From positions 1 through 23,934 of the IMG/VR virus record IMGVR_UViG_3300006101_000068: a stretch of DNA of 23,934 nt; one strand, written 5' to 3'. Positions 5,181 to 10,906 of the stretch are shown here, piece after piece. The stretch is from a virus. Position 1 is the first letter of the stretch; each line of letters opens with the position of its first letter. Both the position numbers and the translations under genes were made by a program. The notes beneath the pieces are model-generated. The model did no database searches. It was given only the letters and a program-made list of their open reading frames with translations, and was not told the origin of the DNA.

Positions 5181-5891
5181 ATGCACTATTACAATTTCCA
5201 TATTGGGGATTACAAATCCCACACCCATCATTTAACGATCATTGAAGATATAGCTTTTCGGCGTTTGCTTGATCATTACTATTTACATGAAGCGCCGATT
5301 AAGCAAAGAAATATTGCTAGGCAAATTGGAATGCTTGAATACGAACAAGATGTTCTTTCCGTTTTAAATGAATTTTTTCACGATACACCCGATGGATATA
5401 TTCACCCGCGGGCGGATGAGGAAATTGCAAAATATCGTGAGTTAAGTAACGCCGGTAAACGTGGTGCGGCTAAACGTTGGAATAGCCCCCCCATAGCCCC
5501 CCTATGGCCACCCCATAGCCCCCCCAATGCCACCCCAATAGCAACCAATAACCAAGAACCAGTAACCAATAACCATATATATACGGATTTTGAAAAAGTT
5601 TTAAAAGCCAAAAACAAAACACTAACCGAAACATTGATCGCATCAATTCAGGCGGAGGCGGCCAAAGCCAACTTGACCATAGATGAGGTGATCAAGATTT
5701 GTTGTGAGCGTGGTTGGTCAACATTCAAAGCCGAATGGGTTTTGCCAAAAGTTGATGTTATTCACCAAACGGTGCCTAGCACGATTGGGCGCGATCCAAT
5801 CCTGATTAAGTTAGAAAACGATGCTAAAAACGCCGTGGCCATGCCCGATGATGTGAAAGCAAAATTTAAAATGATCAAAAACAATGCTTGA
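5181..5891 (+). CDS. DUF1376 (YdaU-like) replication initiation protein, 236 aa
   Basis: The N-terminal 95 residues are a DUF1376 domain: YYNFHIGDYKSHTHHL, then DIAFRRLLDHYYLHEAPI and a winged-helix-like segment ending DGYIHPRADEEIAKYRE. These proteins stand at the start of phage replication operons, in the position of lambda O, and are thought to bind the origin. A basic turn (AGKRGAAKRW) leads into a Pro/Asn/Thr-rich linker (about residues 101-133). The linker DNA is a 22-bp repeat array, not a protein-level repeat. The C-terminal part is helical, with WSTFKAEWVLP. AAGG lies 4 nt before the ATG. The gene is followed by coupled small genes and RusA. Confidence 0.85.
   Translation: MHYYNFHIGDYKSHTHHLTIIEDIAFRRLLDHYYLHEAPIKQRNIARQIGMLEYEQDVLSVLNEFFHDTPDGYIHPRADEEIAKYRELSNAGKRGAAKRWNSPPIAPLWPPHSPPNATPIATNNQEPVTNNHIYTDFEKVLKAKNKTLTETLIASIQAEAAKANLTIDEVIKICCERGWSTFKAEWVLPKVDVIHQTVPSTIGRDPILIKLENDAKNAVAMPDDVKAKFKMIKNNA
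5489..5576 (+). repeat. 22-bp repeat array inside the replication gene (candidate origin)
   Basis: Four consecutive 22-bp units (5489-5510, 5511-5532, 5533-5554, 5555-5576). Units 1 and 2 both begin CCCCATAGCCCCCC, unit 3 begins CCCCAATAGC, and units 3 and 4 both contain AACCAATAACCA. Similarity declines across the array. The 22-bp period is not a multiple of three, so the frame shifts at each unit and the encoded residues do not repeat; the selection appears to be on DNA. Directly after it comes an AT-rich stretch (5574-5625). This matches the lambda pattern of iterons inside the initiator gene next to an unwinding region. Confidence 0.6.
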
Positions 5892-6060
5892 TCCGGTTGA
5901 ACATTACGCGCGTTTAGCACTTAAGCCCGGTTGGATTGATTACGTTAGGCAACGCGTGAAAGAGTTGGAAAACGATCCAACCGGAATGTTTAAGGGATTG
6001 GGAATAGCAATTAAACAAAGAATGGATGAATTAAATGTTTCATGTGACATTTCGGGTTGA
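5884..6060 (+). CDS. hypothetical protein, 58 aa
   Basis: A 58-codon frame whose ATG at 5884 lies in the last codons of the replication gene and which overlaps the RusA start by 26 nt. The peptide opens MLDPVEHYARLALKPGWIDY, continues with charged helix (VRQRVKELENDPTG) and ends with a Cys. It looks like a compact helical protein. Its place between the initiator and the resolvase suggests a replication accessory, but there is no motif to prove it. Confidence 0.65.
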   Translation: MLDPVEHYARLALKPGWIDYVRQRVKELENDPTGMFKGLGIAIKQRMDELNVSCDISG

Positions 6061-6454
6061 TGGCCAACCGCACGGAAAGGGCCGCCCACGCTTTACACGC
6101 CAAGGCGGATTTGTTAGGGCATACACCGATGCTAAAACGCTATCCTATGAAAGCATAATTCGATTGGCGGCACAAAAATCAATGGGCGCATCAATGCCGC
6201 TTACAACGGCGTTAGACGCGTTTGTTTACATATCCTTGGCCATCCCATCAAGCTATTCTAAAAAACGCAAGGAATCGTGTTTAAACGGCTTGGAAAAGCC
6301 AATTAAAAAGCCGGATATCGATAACGTGGCCAAAAGCGCGTTAGATGCTTGCAATGGTGTGATTTTTGTATCTGATAGCCAAATCGTTAATTTGTTTGTG
6401 GCTAAGCGATATGGCGATCCGCACATAGAGGTGTTGATAAGGGAGACGGAATGA
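6035..6454 (+). CDS. rusA: RusA-type Holliday junction resolvase, 139 aa
   Basis: Predicted to cut Holliday junctions formed during phage recombination and replication. RusA hallmarks are present: GKGRPRFTRQGGFVRAYTD near the N-terminus, KKPDIDNVAKSALDACNGV with the two catalytic Asp residues of PDIDN and the conserved Lys, and FVSDSQIVNLF with the third Asp. The usual DDSQ is SDSQ here; the retained D is the one expected to bind metal. Length is typical. It overlaps the 58-aa gene upstream and the tiny membrane gene downstream (ATGA), so translation of the operon is coupled. Confidence 0.93.
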   Translation: MFHVTFRVDGQPHGKGRPRFTRQGGFVRAYTDAKTLSYESIIRLAAQKSMGASMPLTTALDAFVYISLAIPSSYSKKRKESCLNGLEKPIKKPDIDNVAKSALDACNGVIFVSDSQIVNLFVAKRYGDPHIEVLIRETE

Positions 6455-6558
6455 ATACTTTACTGATTATTCTTATGCTTTTTCTAGGATCAATTGCGTT
6501 ATTAATGATTTTGATCGCCACTTGGGCGGTGATAGAGGAATTATCGAATGACACCTGA
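6451..6558 (+). CDS. 35-aa single-pass membrane peptide
   Basis: The ATG overlaps the RusA stop as ATGA and has a strong GGGAGA ribosome binding site. The peptide starts MNTLLIILMLFLGSIALLMI and continues hydrophobic to about residue 27, giving one membrane helix, then an acidic polar tail (EELSNDT). Its stop overlaps the next start by 11 nt. A real product is likely given the ribosome binding site and overlaps. Function unknown; it could be an accessory lysis or superinfection peptide, which is only a guess. Confidence 0.6.
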   Translation: MNTLLIILMLFLGSIALLMILIATWAVIEELSNDT

Positions 6559-6874
6559 AAGACACGCACAGTTTATCTATGACAACGCAACGGCGTATGC
6601 AAAGGCCAAATCCATTCGGATTGGGTGCGAATTAAAGTTAAAAAGTGCCAAAGCCATTTGTATGCGATCCGTTGCCGGTGAATTCACGCAAATAGCGGCG
6701 CAGGAAAGGGAGGCGCTATGTGATCCGGAATATTTGGGATTAATTGAAGACTTGGAAAACGCGGTGTTGACGGAGGAGACGCTAAAATATCAGCTAGAGG
6801 CATCGAGGCTATCGATTGATATTTGGCGCACAAGGGAGGCATCCGAGCGCCTTGGGATAAGGTCACACGAATGA
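6548..6874 (+). CDS. hypothetical helical protein, 108 aa
   Basis: All-helical, charged protein: YDNATAYAKAKSIRIGCELK, then KSAKAICMRSVAGEF, EREALCDPEYLGLIEDLENA and TLKYQLEASRLSIDIWRTRE. The AxEREAxxxPEYLxLxEDL stretch with a final IDIWRTRE recurs in small proteins found next to rusA and nrdR-like genes in phage replication operons. No enzymatic motif is visible. It ends in an ATGA overlap with the zinc-ribbon gene. It may be a structural partner within the replication operon, but the role is unknown. Confidence 0.75.
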   Translation: MTPERHAQFIYDNATAYAKAKSIRIGCELKLKSAKAICMRSVAGEFTQIAAQEREALCDPEYLGLIEDLENAVLTEETLKYQLEASRLSIDIWRTREASERLGIRSHE

Positions 6875-7095
6875 AATGCCCCACCTGTGGATTAATCGGA
6901 AAAATACTAGAAACACGCACCAATGATGATGAATCCAAGCGGCGGCGATATGAATGCAAAGGCGGGCACCGATATAGCACCCGTGAAATCATATCCAAAG
7001 ATGAATTACATTCGCAACAAATCCTTATTAAAAGTAGTGGCGGCGATGTCTTGTCAACGGTGTGGTCACCACGAATCTCAGGCCGCGCATTCTAA
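6871..7095 (+). CDS. NrdR-like zinc-ribbon protein, 74 aa
   Basis: Starts MKCPTCGLIGKILETR and continues with SKRRRYECKGGHRYSTRE, the layout of the NrdR zinc ribbon (CxxC, then basic RRRxEC and a second ligand pair). The second half-site reads C-K-G-G-H, so a His takes the place of the last Cys. The ATP-cone domain of true NrdR is missing, so this is a stand-alone ribbon likely to bind DNA or RNA. The ATG overlaps the previous stop as ATGA, with AAGG 8 nt upstream. The last 32 codons overlap the HNH-type gene in another frame. Confidence 0.75.
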   Translation: MKCPTCGLIGKILETRTNDDESKRRRYECKGGHRYSTREIISKDELHSQQILIKSSGGDVLSTVWSPRISGRAF

Positions 7096-7315
7096 TTGGC
7101 ACGGCGGCAAGGGCCGCGGGATTAAGGCATCCGATAATTATGTTGCCGCGCTTTGCCAACCTTGCCATCAAGAAATTGATAGCGGCCATCTTATGACAAA
7201 GGCGGAAAGAATGCACGCGTGGTATCTAGCGCACATTCAAACCATACACTATCTACAAATTACTAACCAATGGCCCAAAGGCGTGCCACTAACCGATCTG
7301 TATTTAAATCGTTAG
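7001..7315 (+). CDS. HNH-type nuclease-like zinc protein, 104 aa
   Basis: Cys and His residues fall as in small phage HNH-like nucleases: C18-QR-C21-G, then AAHSNWHGGKGRGIKASD with H30, then ALCQPCHQEID with C52, C55 and H56. The YIRNKSLLKVVAA opening is also usual. It may be a structure-specific endonuclease acting on phage DNA, as proposed for proteins in NinG-like positions. I start at 7001 (MNYIRNKS); the frame is open to 6923 but those residues have no family resemblance. No good ribosome binding site is seen, and the gene overlaps the zinc ribbon by 95 nt. Last gene of the rightward operon. Confidence 0.8.
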   Translation: MNYIRNKSLLKVVAAMSCQRCGHHESQAAHSNWHGGKGRGIKASDNYVAALCQPCHQEIDSGHLMTKAERMHAWYLAHIQTIHYLQITNQWPKGVPLTDLYLNR

Positions 7316-7536
7316 CCCTTACGCATATTGGGCAATGGTGCGCTTGGTTGTTTCATCCCCGCATCATGCGAATGGCTAGGGTGTGCGTGTGAAATATCCG
7401 TTTTTTCATGCTTTTTTAATTCTTTTTCAATCCGCATAACGTGCTCACGCTCTTTTTGCCATTCCTTTTTAACCACAAAATGTTTATCCATTTCGTGTTT
7501 AGTTTCGCCTTTGGTGAATTTAAAATTCGTTGCCAT
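7312..7536 (-). CDS. small basic His-rich protein, 74 aa
   Basis: Last visible gene of the leftward late operon, with a perfect AGGAGG ribosome binding site 6 nt before the ATG at 7536. The product is highly basic and helical (KHEMDKHFVVKKEWQKERE, RIEKELKKHEK), with a His-rich segment (SHAHPSHSHDAGM) and a Pro-rich end. I see no signal peptide or membrane segment. The His cluster could bind metal. It starts just after the endolysin stop and its 3' end overlaps the convergent HNH gene by 4 nt. Function unknown. Confidence 0.75.
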   Translation of the reverse strand: MATNFKFTKGETKHEMDKHFVVKKEWQKEREHVMRIEKELKKHEKTDISHAHPSHSHDAGMKQPSAPLPNMRKG

Positions 7537-7537
7537 C

Positions 7538-8131
7538 TTATCCTCCTAAAACCTGTAATGCTTTTGCCGATTGGGCGATTCTATCTTGTAGGCCAATCAA
7601 ACCGCCATTGATTCTTTTGCACAATGTTTCCGCGTTATCAACCAATTTACCACACCCGTGCGTTTCCCAAAACCATCCGGCCGATAGCGCGGCAAACATC
7701 GGTGTGGCGATTAAATCCGGATTCATCACAAAATCTTGGCCTAATGCCTTTCCGCAATGCCAATAATTATCGTGGCCGGTTAACTGAAAAAGCCCACGGC
7801 CGCGAAAACGAAACCCATCCCCGCTTTGTTCATCCCGATTCCCCATCCGATTGCTATAAATATGATTGGCAATCAATTGTGGGTTTCTTGCGTATTTATT
7901 GGCATCATCCATTGTTGGAAACCGCTTAGGCCATAGTTTCATTAGGGTTTCGGCACGGTAATTTAAGTTTTCCTCCAATAGCCTAAAATGCCCCGATTCG
8001 TGGCTTGCTTGGCCAATAAACGCGGCTTGTTCTTTTGGCGTATTCATGCCAAATTTGACAAACGTTGTTGTCAACGGCTCAGACCACTCCGGCGCAATCC
8101 CTAATGCGTGTAACTTTTCGGCACTAATCAT
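7538..8131 (-). CDS. GH19 endolysin (lysozyme/chitinase fold), 197 aa
   Basis: Predicted to cut the peptidoglycan glycan backbone at lysis. The glycoside hydrolase 19 pattern is clear: QAAFIGQASHESGHF with the first catalytic Glu at about E45, EENLNYRAE with the second acid at 53-54, RFPTMDDANKYARNPQLIAN, and the substrate-cleft motif GDGFRFRGRGLFQLTGHDNY. Length is normal for a single-domain phage GH19 enzyme. There is no signal peptide, so it needs a holin for export. Its start overlaps the i-spanin stop as ATGA, so the lysis genes are coupled. Confidence 0.93.
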   Translation of the reverse strand: MISAEKLHALGIAPEWSEPLTTTFVKFGMNTPKEQAAFIGQASHESGHFRLLEENLNYRAETLMKLWPKRFPTMDDANKYARNPQLIANHIYSNRMGNRDEQSGDGFRFRGRGLFQLTGHDNYWHCGKALGQDFVMNPDLIATPMFAALSAGWFWETHGCGKLVDNAETLCKRINGGLIGLQDRIAQSAKALQVLGG

Positions 8132-8697
8132 TTCACCCCCGCATTTACTATTTGCATCACTTGGTTGTATTGGGCAATGCAGGCGTTGAGGTTGGTGATG
8201 GCGGTGTCACCATCGGCGGCGATGGCGATAATATCTTTAGTAGCCTGTCTGTTAGATTGGCTTGCATCGGTTTGATTTCCATCGGCGGCACCTGAATCGG
8301 CTTGTAGGGAACAACCGGAGGGGAGGCGCAATTCGCCAGAATCAACGCGGGCGTTAAGACTAACCACTTTGGCTTGAATGTCATTTTTTGCCTTTCTTAA
8401 AGCACCATTGGCCTTGTCAATCTTGGCCGTTAATTCGGCTTCTTTGGCCCTAGCCTCTCCATTAAGTCTGTCAATTTCTGCTTGATCCTCCGCAACACGG
8501 CGGTTATAGCCAGTTTCATCCGCAACATAATATCCCCCTAAAACAATCAACACAATTCCCACCACTTGAATGATCAACGCGTGGGGCTTTAGCATGGGCA
8601 AAAATCCCACTAAATAGCTAATTGCATACGCGCCAAATCCTAGAATTAGCGCAAATAAAGCCAAATAATGCAAAAGATGTGCAAAAAAATCAAACAT
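8128..8697 (-). CDS. i-spanin (Rz-like) with two N-terminal membrane segments, 189 aa
   Basis: Inner-membrane spanin subunit of the lysis cassette. Hydrophobic segments stand at about residues 8-32 (YLALFALILGFGAYAISYL) and 40-58 (IIQVVGIVLIVLGGYYV), followed by a charged coiled coil (AEIDRLNGEARAKEAELTAK) and a C-terminal NLNACIAQYNQVM as in Rz proteins. The Rz1 lipoprotein gene is nested inside in another frame, which confirms the call. Classical Rz has one membrane segment, so the second is unusual. I start at 8697 (MFDFFAH), which overlaps the upstream stop; the frame continues upstream without sense. Confidence 0.85.
   Translation of the reverse strand: MFDFFAHLLHYLALFALILGFGAYAISYLVGFLPMLKPHALIIQVVGIVLIVLGGYYVADETGYNRRVAEDQAEIDRLNGEARAKEAELTAKIDKANGALRKAKNDIQAKVVSLNARVDSGELRLPSGCSLQADSGAADGNQTDASQSNRQATKDIIAIAADGDTAITNLNACIAQYNQVMQIVNAGVK
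8157..8384 (-). CDS. o-spanin lipoprotein (Rz1-like), nested in Rz, 75 aa
   Basis: Outer-membrane spanin lipoprotein, entirely inside the Rz gene in another frame. A signal peptide (MTFKPKWLVLTPALI) leads to the lipobox LANC with C19 as the lipidation site. The mature part is Pro-rich (PPVVPYKPIQVPP, PSPPMVTPPSPTSTP), the mark of Rz1. AAAGG lies just upstream of the ATG. It would join the Rz coiled coil across the periplasm to fuse inner and outer membranes at lysis. At 75 residues it is somewhat longer than lambda Rz1. Confidence 0.88.
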   Translation of the reverse strand: MTFKPKWLVLTPALILANCASPPVVPYKPIQVPPMEIKPMQANLTDRLLKILSPSPPMVTPPSPTSTPALPNTTK

Positions 8698-9175
8698 TTT
8701 TGGTGCTATCCCTTGCGTGCGCCATTCTTTCCCGCTCCTCCTCATCCTCCAACACCGGCGGCCCCGATGGCGGCGGCGGCGGCACCCACGATTCATCAAA
8801 CCTCGGGTTGGTAAACGTTGGCATAGCGCCGAATGCTTGGCCGCTTTGGGGCATTGCTTGGGGCATTCCATAACAACCGCCCATCATGGGAATCTGTGGG
8901 CTTGTGGCTTGTTTTATAGCCCCTATGGTGCCCGCAACGCCGCCCGCCACTTTCTTGCCCGCCACACCCCCAATTGCGCCCACGATTAGCAAAACAATAT
9001 CGTTTAGCATCTTGGTGTAGGCTTGATCGATGGGGGCCATTGCTTTGATCGGTTGCACCACAAAAGTAACCGAATACAAAAGCGCAACAACAATGAAAAA
9101 TAGAATAGCGGTGATGGCCAACACCACGATGGCCCACACCCTCACCTCGATTTCGTCACTTGTTAACTTGTTCAA
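8690..9175 (-). CDS. membrane protein, holin candidate, 161 aa
   Basis: Upstream of the spanins and endolysin, in the usual holin position. One long hydrophobic segment (AIVVLAITAILFFIVVALLY, about residues 15-42) and a second (DIVLLIVGAIGGVAGKKVAGG, about 60-80) are separated by a short polar part. The long C-terminal tail is Met/Gly/Pro-rich with PPPPPSGPP and ends in an acidic-basic stretch. The tail is longer than in classical holins. I chose a TTG start at 9175 because GGAG stands 7 nt upstream; the frame is open to 9199. Holin function is inferred from topology and position. Confidence 0.7.
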   Translation of the reverse strand: MNKLTSDEIEVRVWAIVVLAITAILFFIVVALLYSVTFVVQPIKAMAPIDQAYTKMLNDIVLLIVGAIGGVAGKKVAGGVAGTIGAIKQATSPQIPMMGGCYGMPQAMPQSGQAFGAMPTFTNPRFDESWVPPPPPSGPPVLEDEEERERMAHARDSTKNV

Positions 9176-9341
9176 CCTTTTTCTCCAACACCGGTGCAAC
9201 TAAATATTCGGGGCACGTTTGGCTAAATTCGCACTTAGGGTGCACGCAATCCTTGTCATTAAAGTGATCGGGGTCTTGGCATAGATACCGGTATCTATCA
9301 TCACACCCCGCCAACAACAATAACAAAAAAAGATATTTCAT
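9156..9341 (-). CDS. small Cys-rich lipoprotein, 61 aa
   Basis: A very short signal (MKYLFLLLLLAGC) with lipobox LAGC makes C13 the lipidation site. The mature part carries four more Cys (C21, C32, C37, C43) and an acidic stretch around QDPDHFNDKDC, so disulfides in the periplasm are likely. It starts in an ATGA overlap with the gene upstream. Possible roles are lysis support or superinfection exclusion at the envelope; neither is shown by the sequence. Confidence 0.75.
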   Translation of the reverse strand: MKYLFLLLLLAGCDDRYRYLCQDPDHFNDKDCVHPKCEFSQTCPEYLVAPVLEKKVEQVNK

Positions 9342-9574
9342 TTGCTTTCGATCTTTGCAAGTGCCTTGTTAACCCTAATTTCCATGATCTTGATATCAAT
9401 AAACATCCACGCCATGATTGGCAATAAGAATAGCAAAGTGGTCATTAGGCAAACGACCGTGATGATGTAGAAAGAGCGATCATCATCGCCCACACCCACG
9501 CTATCATCAGAAAAGTTACCGTTGTTATTATTATTCGATCCGTAACTTGATCCGCTTTTTGTCGTTTTAGCCAT
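9338..9574 (-). CDS. small membrane protein, 78 aa
   Basis: A Ser/Asn/Asp-rich, poorly ordered N-terminus (SSYGSNNNNNGNFSDDS) is followed by one long hydrophobic helix (IITVVCLMTTLLFLLPIMAW, about residues 37-60) and a charged amphipathic tail (IKIMEIRVNKALAKIE). GGAAAG stands before the ATG. The first 130 nt lie inside the upstream 230-aa gene in another frame. It ends in an ATGA overlap with the lipoprotein gene. It could be an antiholin or accessory lysis protein, judged only by position. Confidence 0.7.
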   Translation of the reverse strand: MAKTTKSGSSYGSNNNNNGNFSDDSVGVGDDDRSFYIITVVCLMTTLLFLLPIMAWMFIDIKIMEIRVNKALAKIESK

Positions 9575-10137
9575 GCCGCTTTCCGTTTCTTATCCAATTC
9601 CGCCTTTCTTGCTAACGCCTGTTGATTGGCGATGTGGCCAACCATCTTATTCACACGGCTATACAAATCCTTCATCTCCTCCGGCACATGGTAAACCATG
9701 TATTCCCGCATTTCCTCATTTAACTTTTCCATCTGTAAGTTAGCAATAACCAACTTAATCGCAATATCTTGTCCTTCCTCGCCTGATGCCGTCAAAGCAA
9801 TTTCTTCTTGTTCCTTGGCGTAATTCTTTAGCCCGTTATAGGCGTGAAAGAATTTTGTTAGTGCATCGGCTACTTGCGCGTAGATTTGGTTTTCATCAAA
9901 TTCAACCTTTTGTTTTGCCTTTTTAGTGGGCTTTTCAACAATTTTTTGTTGATTTTCTTGTTTAACACCCCCAAAAAGACCCGTCAAAAACGCCCAAATG
10001 CCCTTTGCGTCTTTTTGTATTCCTTTTACATCTTTGACAACGCCATCAATCTCTTTCTTGGCATCAACAACAAATTGCCTTCCCTCCTTGTACATCTCGC
10101 AGGATTCTTTGACGAGCTTGAAGGCCGAAGTAGCCAA
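9445..10137 (-). CDS. C-terminally anchored membrane protein with coiled coils, about 230 aa
   Basis: The N-terminal part (SAFKLVKESCEMYKEGRQF) runs into a long helix (VKDVKGIQKDAKGIWAFLTG), a Lys-rich linker, then helices (LQMEKLNEEMREYMVYHVPE) and a single membrane segment near the C-terminus (IITTVTFLMIAWVWAMMIAL, about residues 203-222). No ATG gives a full-length product: the first plausible start is TTG at 10137, without a clear ribosome binding site. The frame stays open upstream, so an ATT start near 10158 cannot be excluded. The function is unknown; the gene lies between tail and lysis genes. Confidence 0.7.
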   Translation of the reverse strand: MATSAFKLVKESCEMYKEGRQFVVDAKKEIDGVVKDVKGIQKDAKGIWAFLTGLFGGVKQENQQKIVEKPTKKAKQKVEFDENQIYAQVADALTKFFHAYNGLKNYAKEQEEIALTASGEEGQDIAIKLVIANLQMEKLNEEMREYMVYHVPEEMKDLYSRVNKMVGHIANQQALARKAELDKKRKAAWLKRQKADQVTDRIIITTVTFLMIAWVWAMMIALSTSSRSFA

Positions 10138-10163
10138 AGCAACAAGTGTGAATGGATCAATTT

Positions 10164-10358
10164 TTACAACCCAAAAAATTTATGGAAAAACGCACCCGCA
10201 ACGCCGGGGCCAAGTAAAACTAATAGCATCACGCCATAGATCAAAAATTCGATCTTGGTCATGCGCCGTTCGCCATCTCGCAAACATTGTTCTATGCGGC
10301 GATATCTTTCATCGCAAACGGCAACGTGAACGGCCAAGTCTTGTTCTGTGTTGCTCAT
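10164..10358 (-). CDS. small membrane protein of XhlA/holin-like plan, 64 aa
   Basis: The N-terminal half is a charged helix (CDERYRRIEQCLRDGERRMT), and the C-terminal half is one hydrophobic segment (FLIYGVMLLVLLGPGVAGAF) ending HKFFGL. This soluble-helix-plus-membrane-anchor plan resembles XhlA-type haemolysin and class III holin-like proteins. It begins in an ATGA overlap with the collar gene. It could be the holin or an accessory, in competition with the protein at 8690-9175. Confidence 0.7.
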   Translation of the reverse strand: MSNTEQDLAVHVAVCDERYRRIEQCLRDGERRMTKIEFLIYGVMLLVLLGPGVAGAFFHKFFGL

Positions 10359-10906
10359 GTCTTTTGAATAAATGCTAATGCGTAATAAAGTGGATTGTTG
10401 GTGCCGCTAGATGTAACAACACCGCTAGATGCAAATCCGCCATTGTTTCCAACCGAATAGCTATTGCCCGCGCCAACGATAAATCGATCCCTTAAATCGG
10501 GCGTGCCATTTGATCCATTGCAAAGCACATAGCCGGTTGGGATTCCGCCGATTGATCCTGACCACATGATGATCCCACCGGCGGGCACCGCGCTAACGGC
10601 GGGGCTTGTGCCAATGATTCCATATAAGTTATCCAAGGTTTGAATAACATTGTTGCTTGCATCGGTTAACACAAATTTATATGAATATCCGCTTGTTAGC
10701 CAAATTTCATTGGCGGGGCGGCCATCCGTGCCTAACACGATTGGGTTGGTATTGGCGGTGTTTCCGGTGTTGTCCGTGTAAGTGTTTAGCGGTGTGCTTG
10801 TGCCCGCTTGGTAGGTGTAGATATATCCACCGGCCAAAGGCACATTAGGAATGGTGCTTGATAGAAATTGAAATCCGTTTCCTACGGGTGAAAGATTAAC
10901 GCTCAT
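10355..10906 (-). CDS. tail collar-type fibre protein, 183 aa
   Basis: The N-terminal 90 residues, with PNVPLAGGYIYTYQAGTSTP, NTYTDNTGNTANTNPIVLG and GRPANEIWLTSGYSYKFVL, form the attachment-type module seen at the start of many podovirus fibres. The C-terminal part, PAGGIIMWSG...PTGYVLCNGSNGTPDLRDRFIVGAG, is a phage tail collar domain, as at the tip of T4 gp12-like fibres. It ends with ALAFIQK. The start overlaps the previous stop as ATGA. A short tail fibre or receptor-facing protein is the likely role. Confidence 0.85.
   Translation of the reverse strand: MSVNLSPVGNGFQFLSSTIPNVPLAGGYIYTYQAGTSTPLNTYTDNTGNTANTNPIVLGTDGRPANEIWLTSGYSYKFVLTDASNNVIQTLDNLYGIIGTSPAVSAVPAGGIIMWSGSIGGIPTGYVLCNGSNGTPDLRDRFIVGAGNSYSVGNNGGFASSGVVTSSGTNNPLYYALAFIQKT

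Noticed and set aside
5489-5576. Possible CRISPR-like array, because of regular repeats.
   Set aside because: Repeats are contiguous without unique spacers and lie inside a good coding region.
8796-9137. A 113-codon minus-strand frame inside the holin-candidate gene.
   Set aside because: Rich in Gly, His and Arg with no start signal; the overlapping frame has membrane segments and fits the lysis operon.
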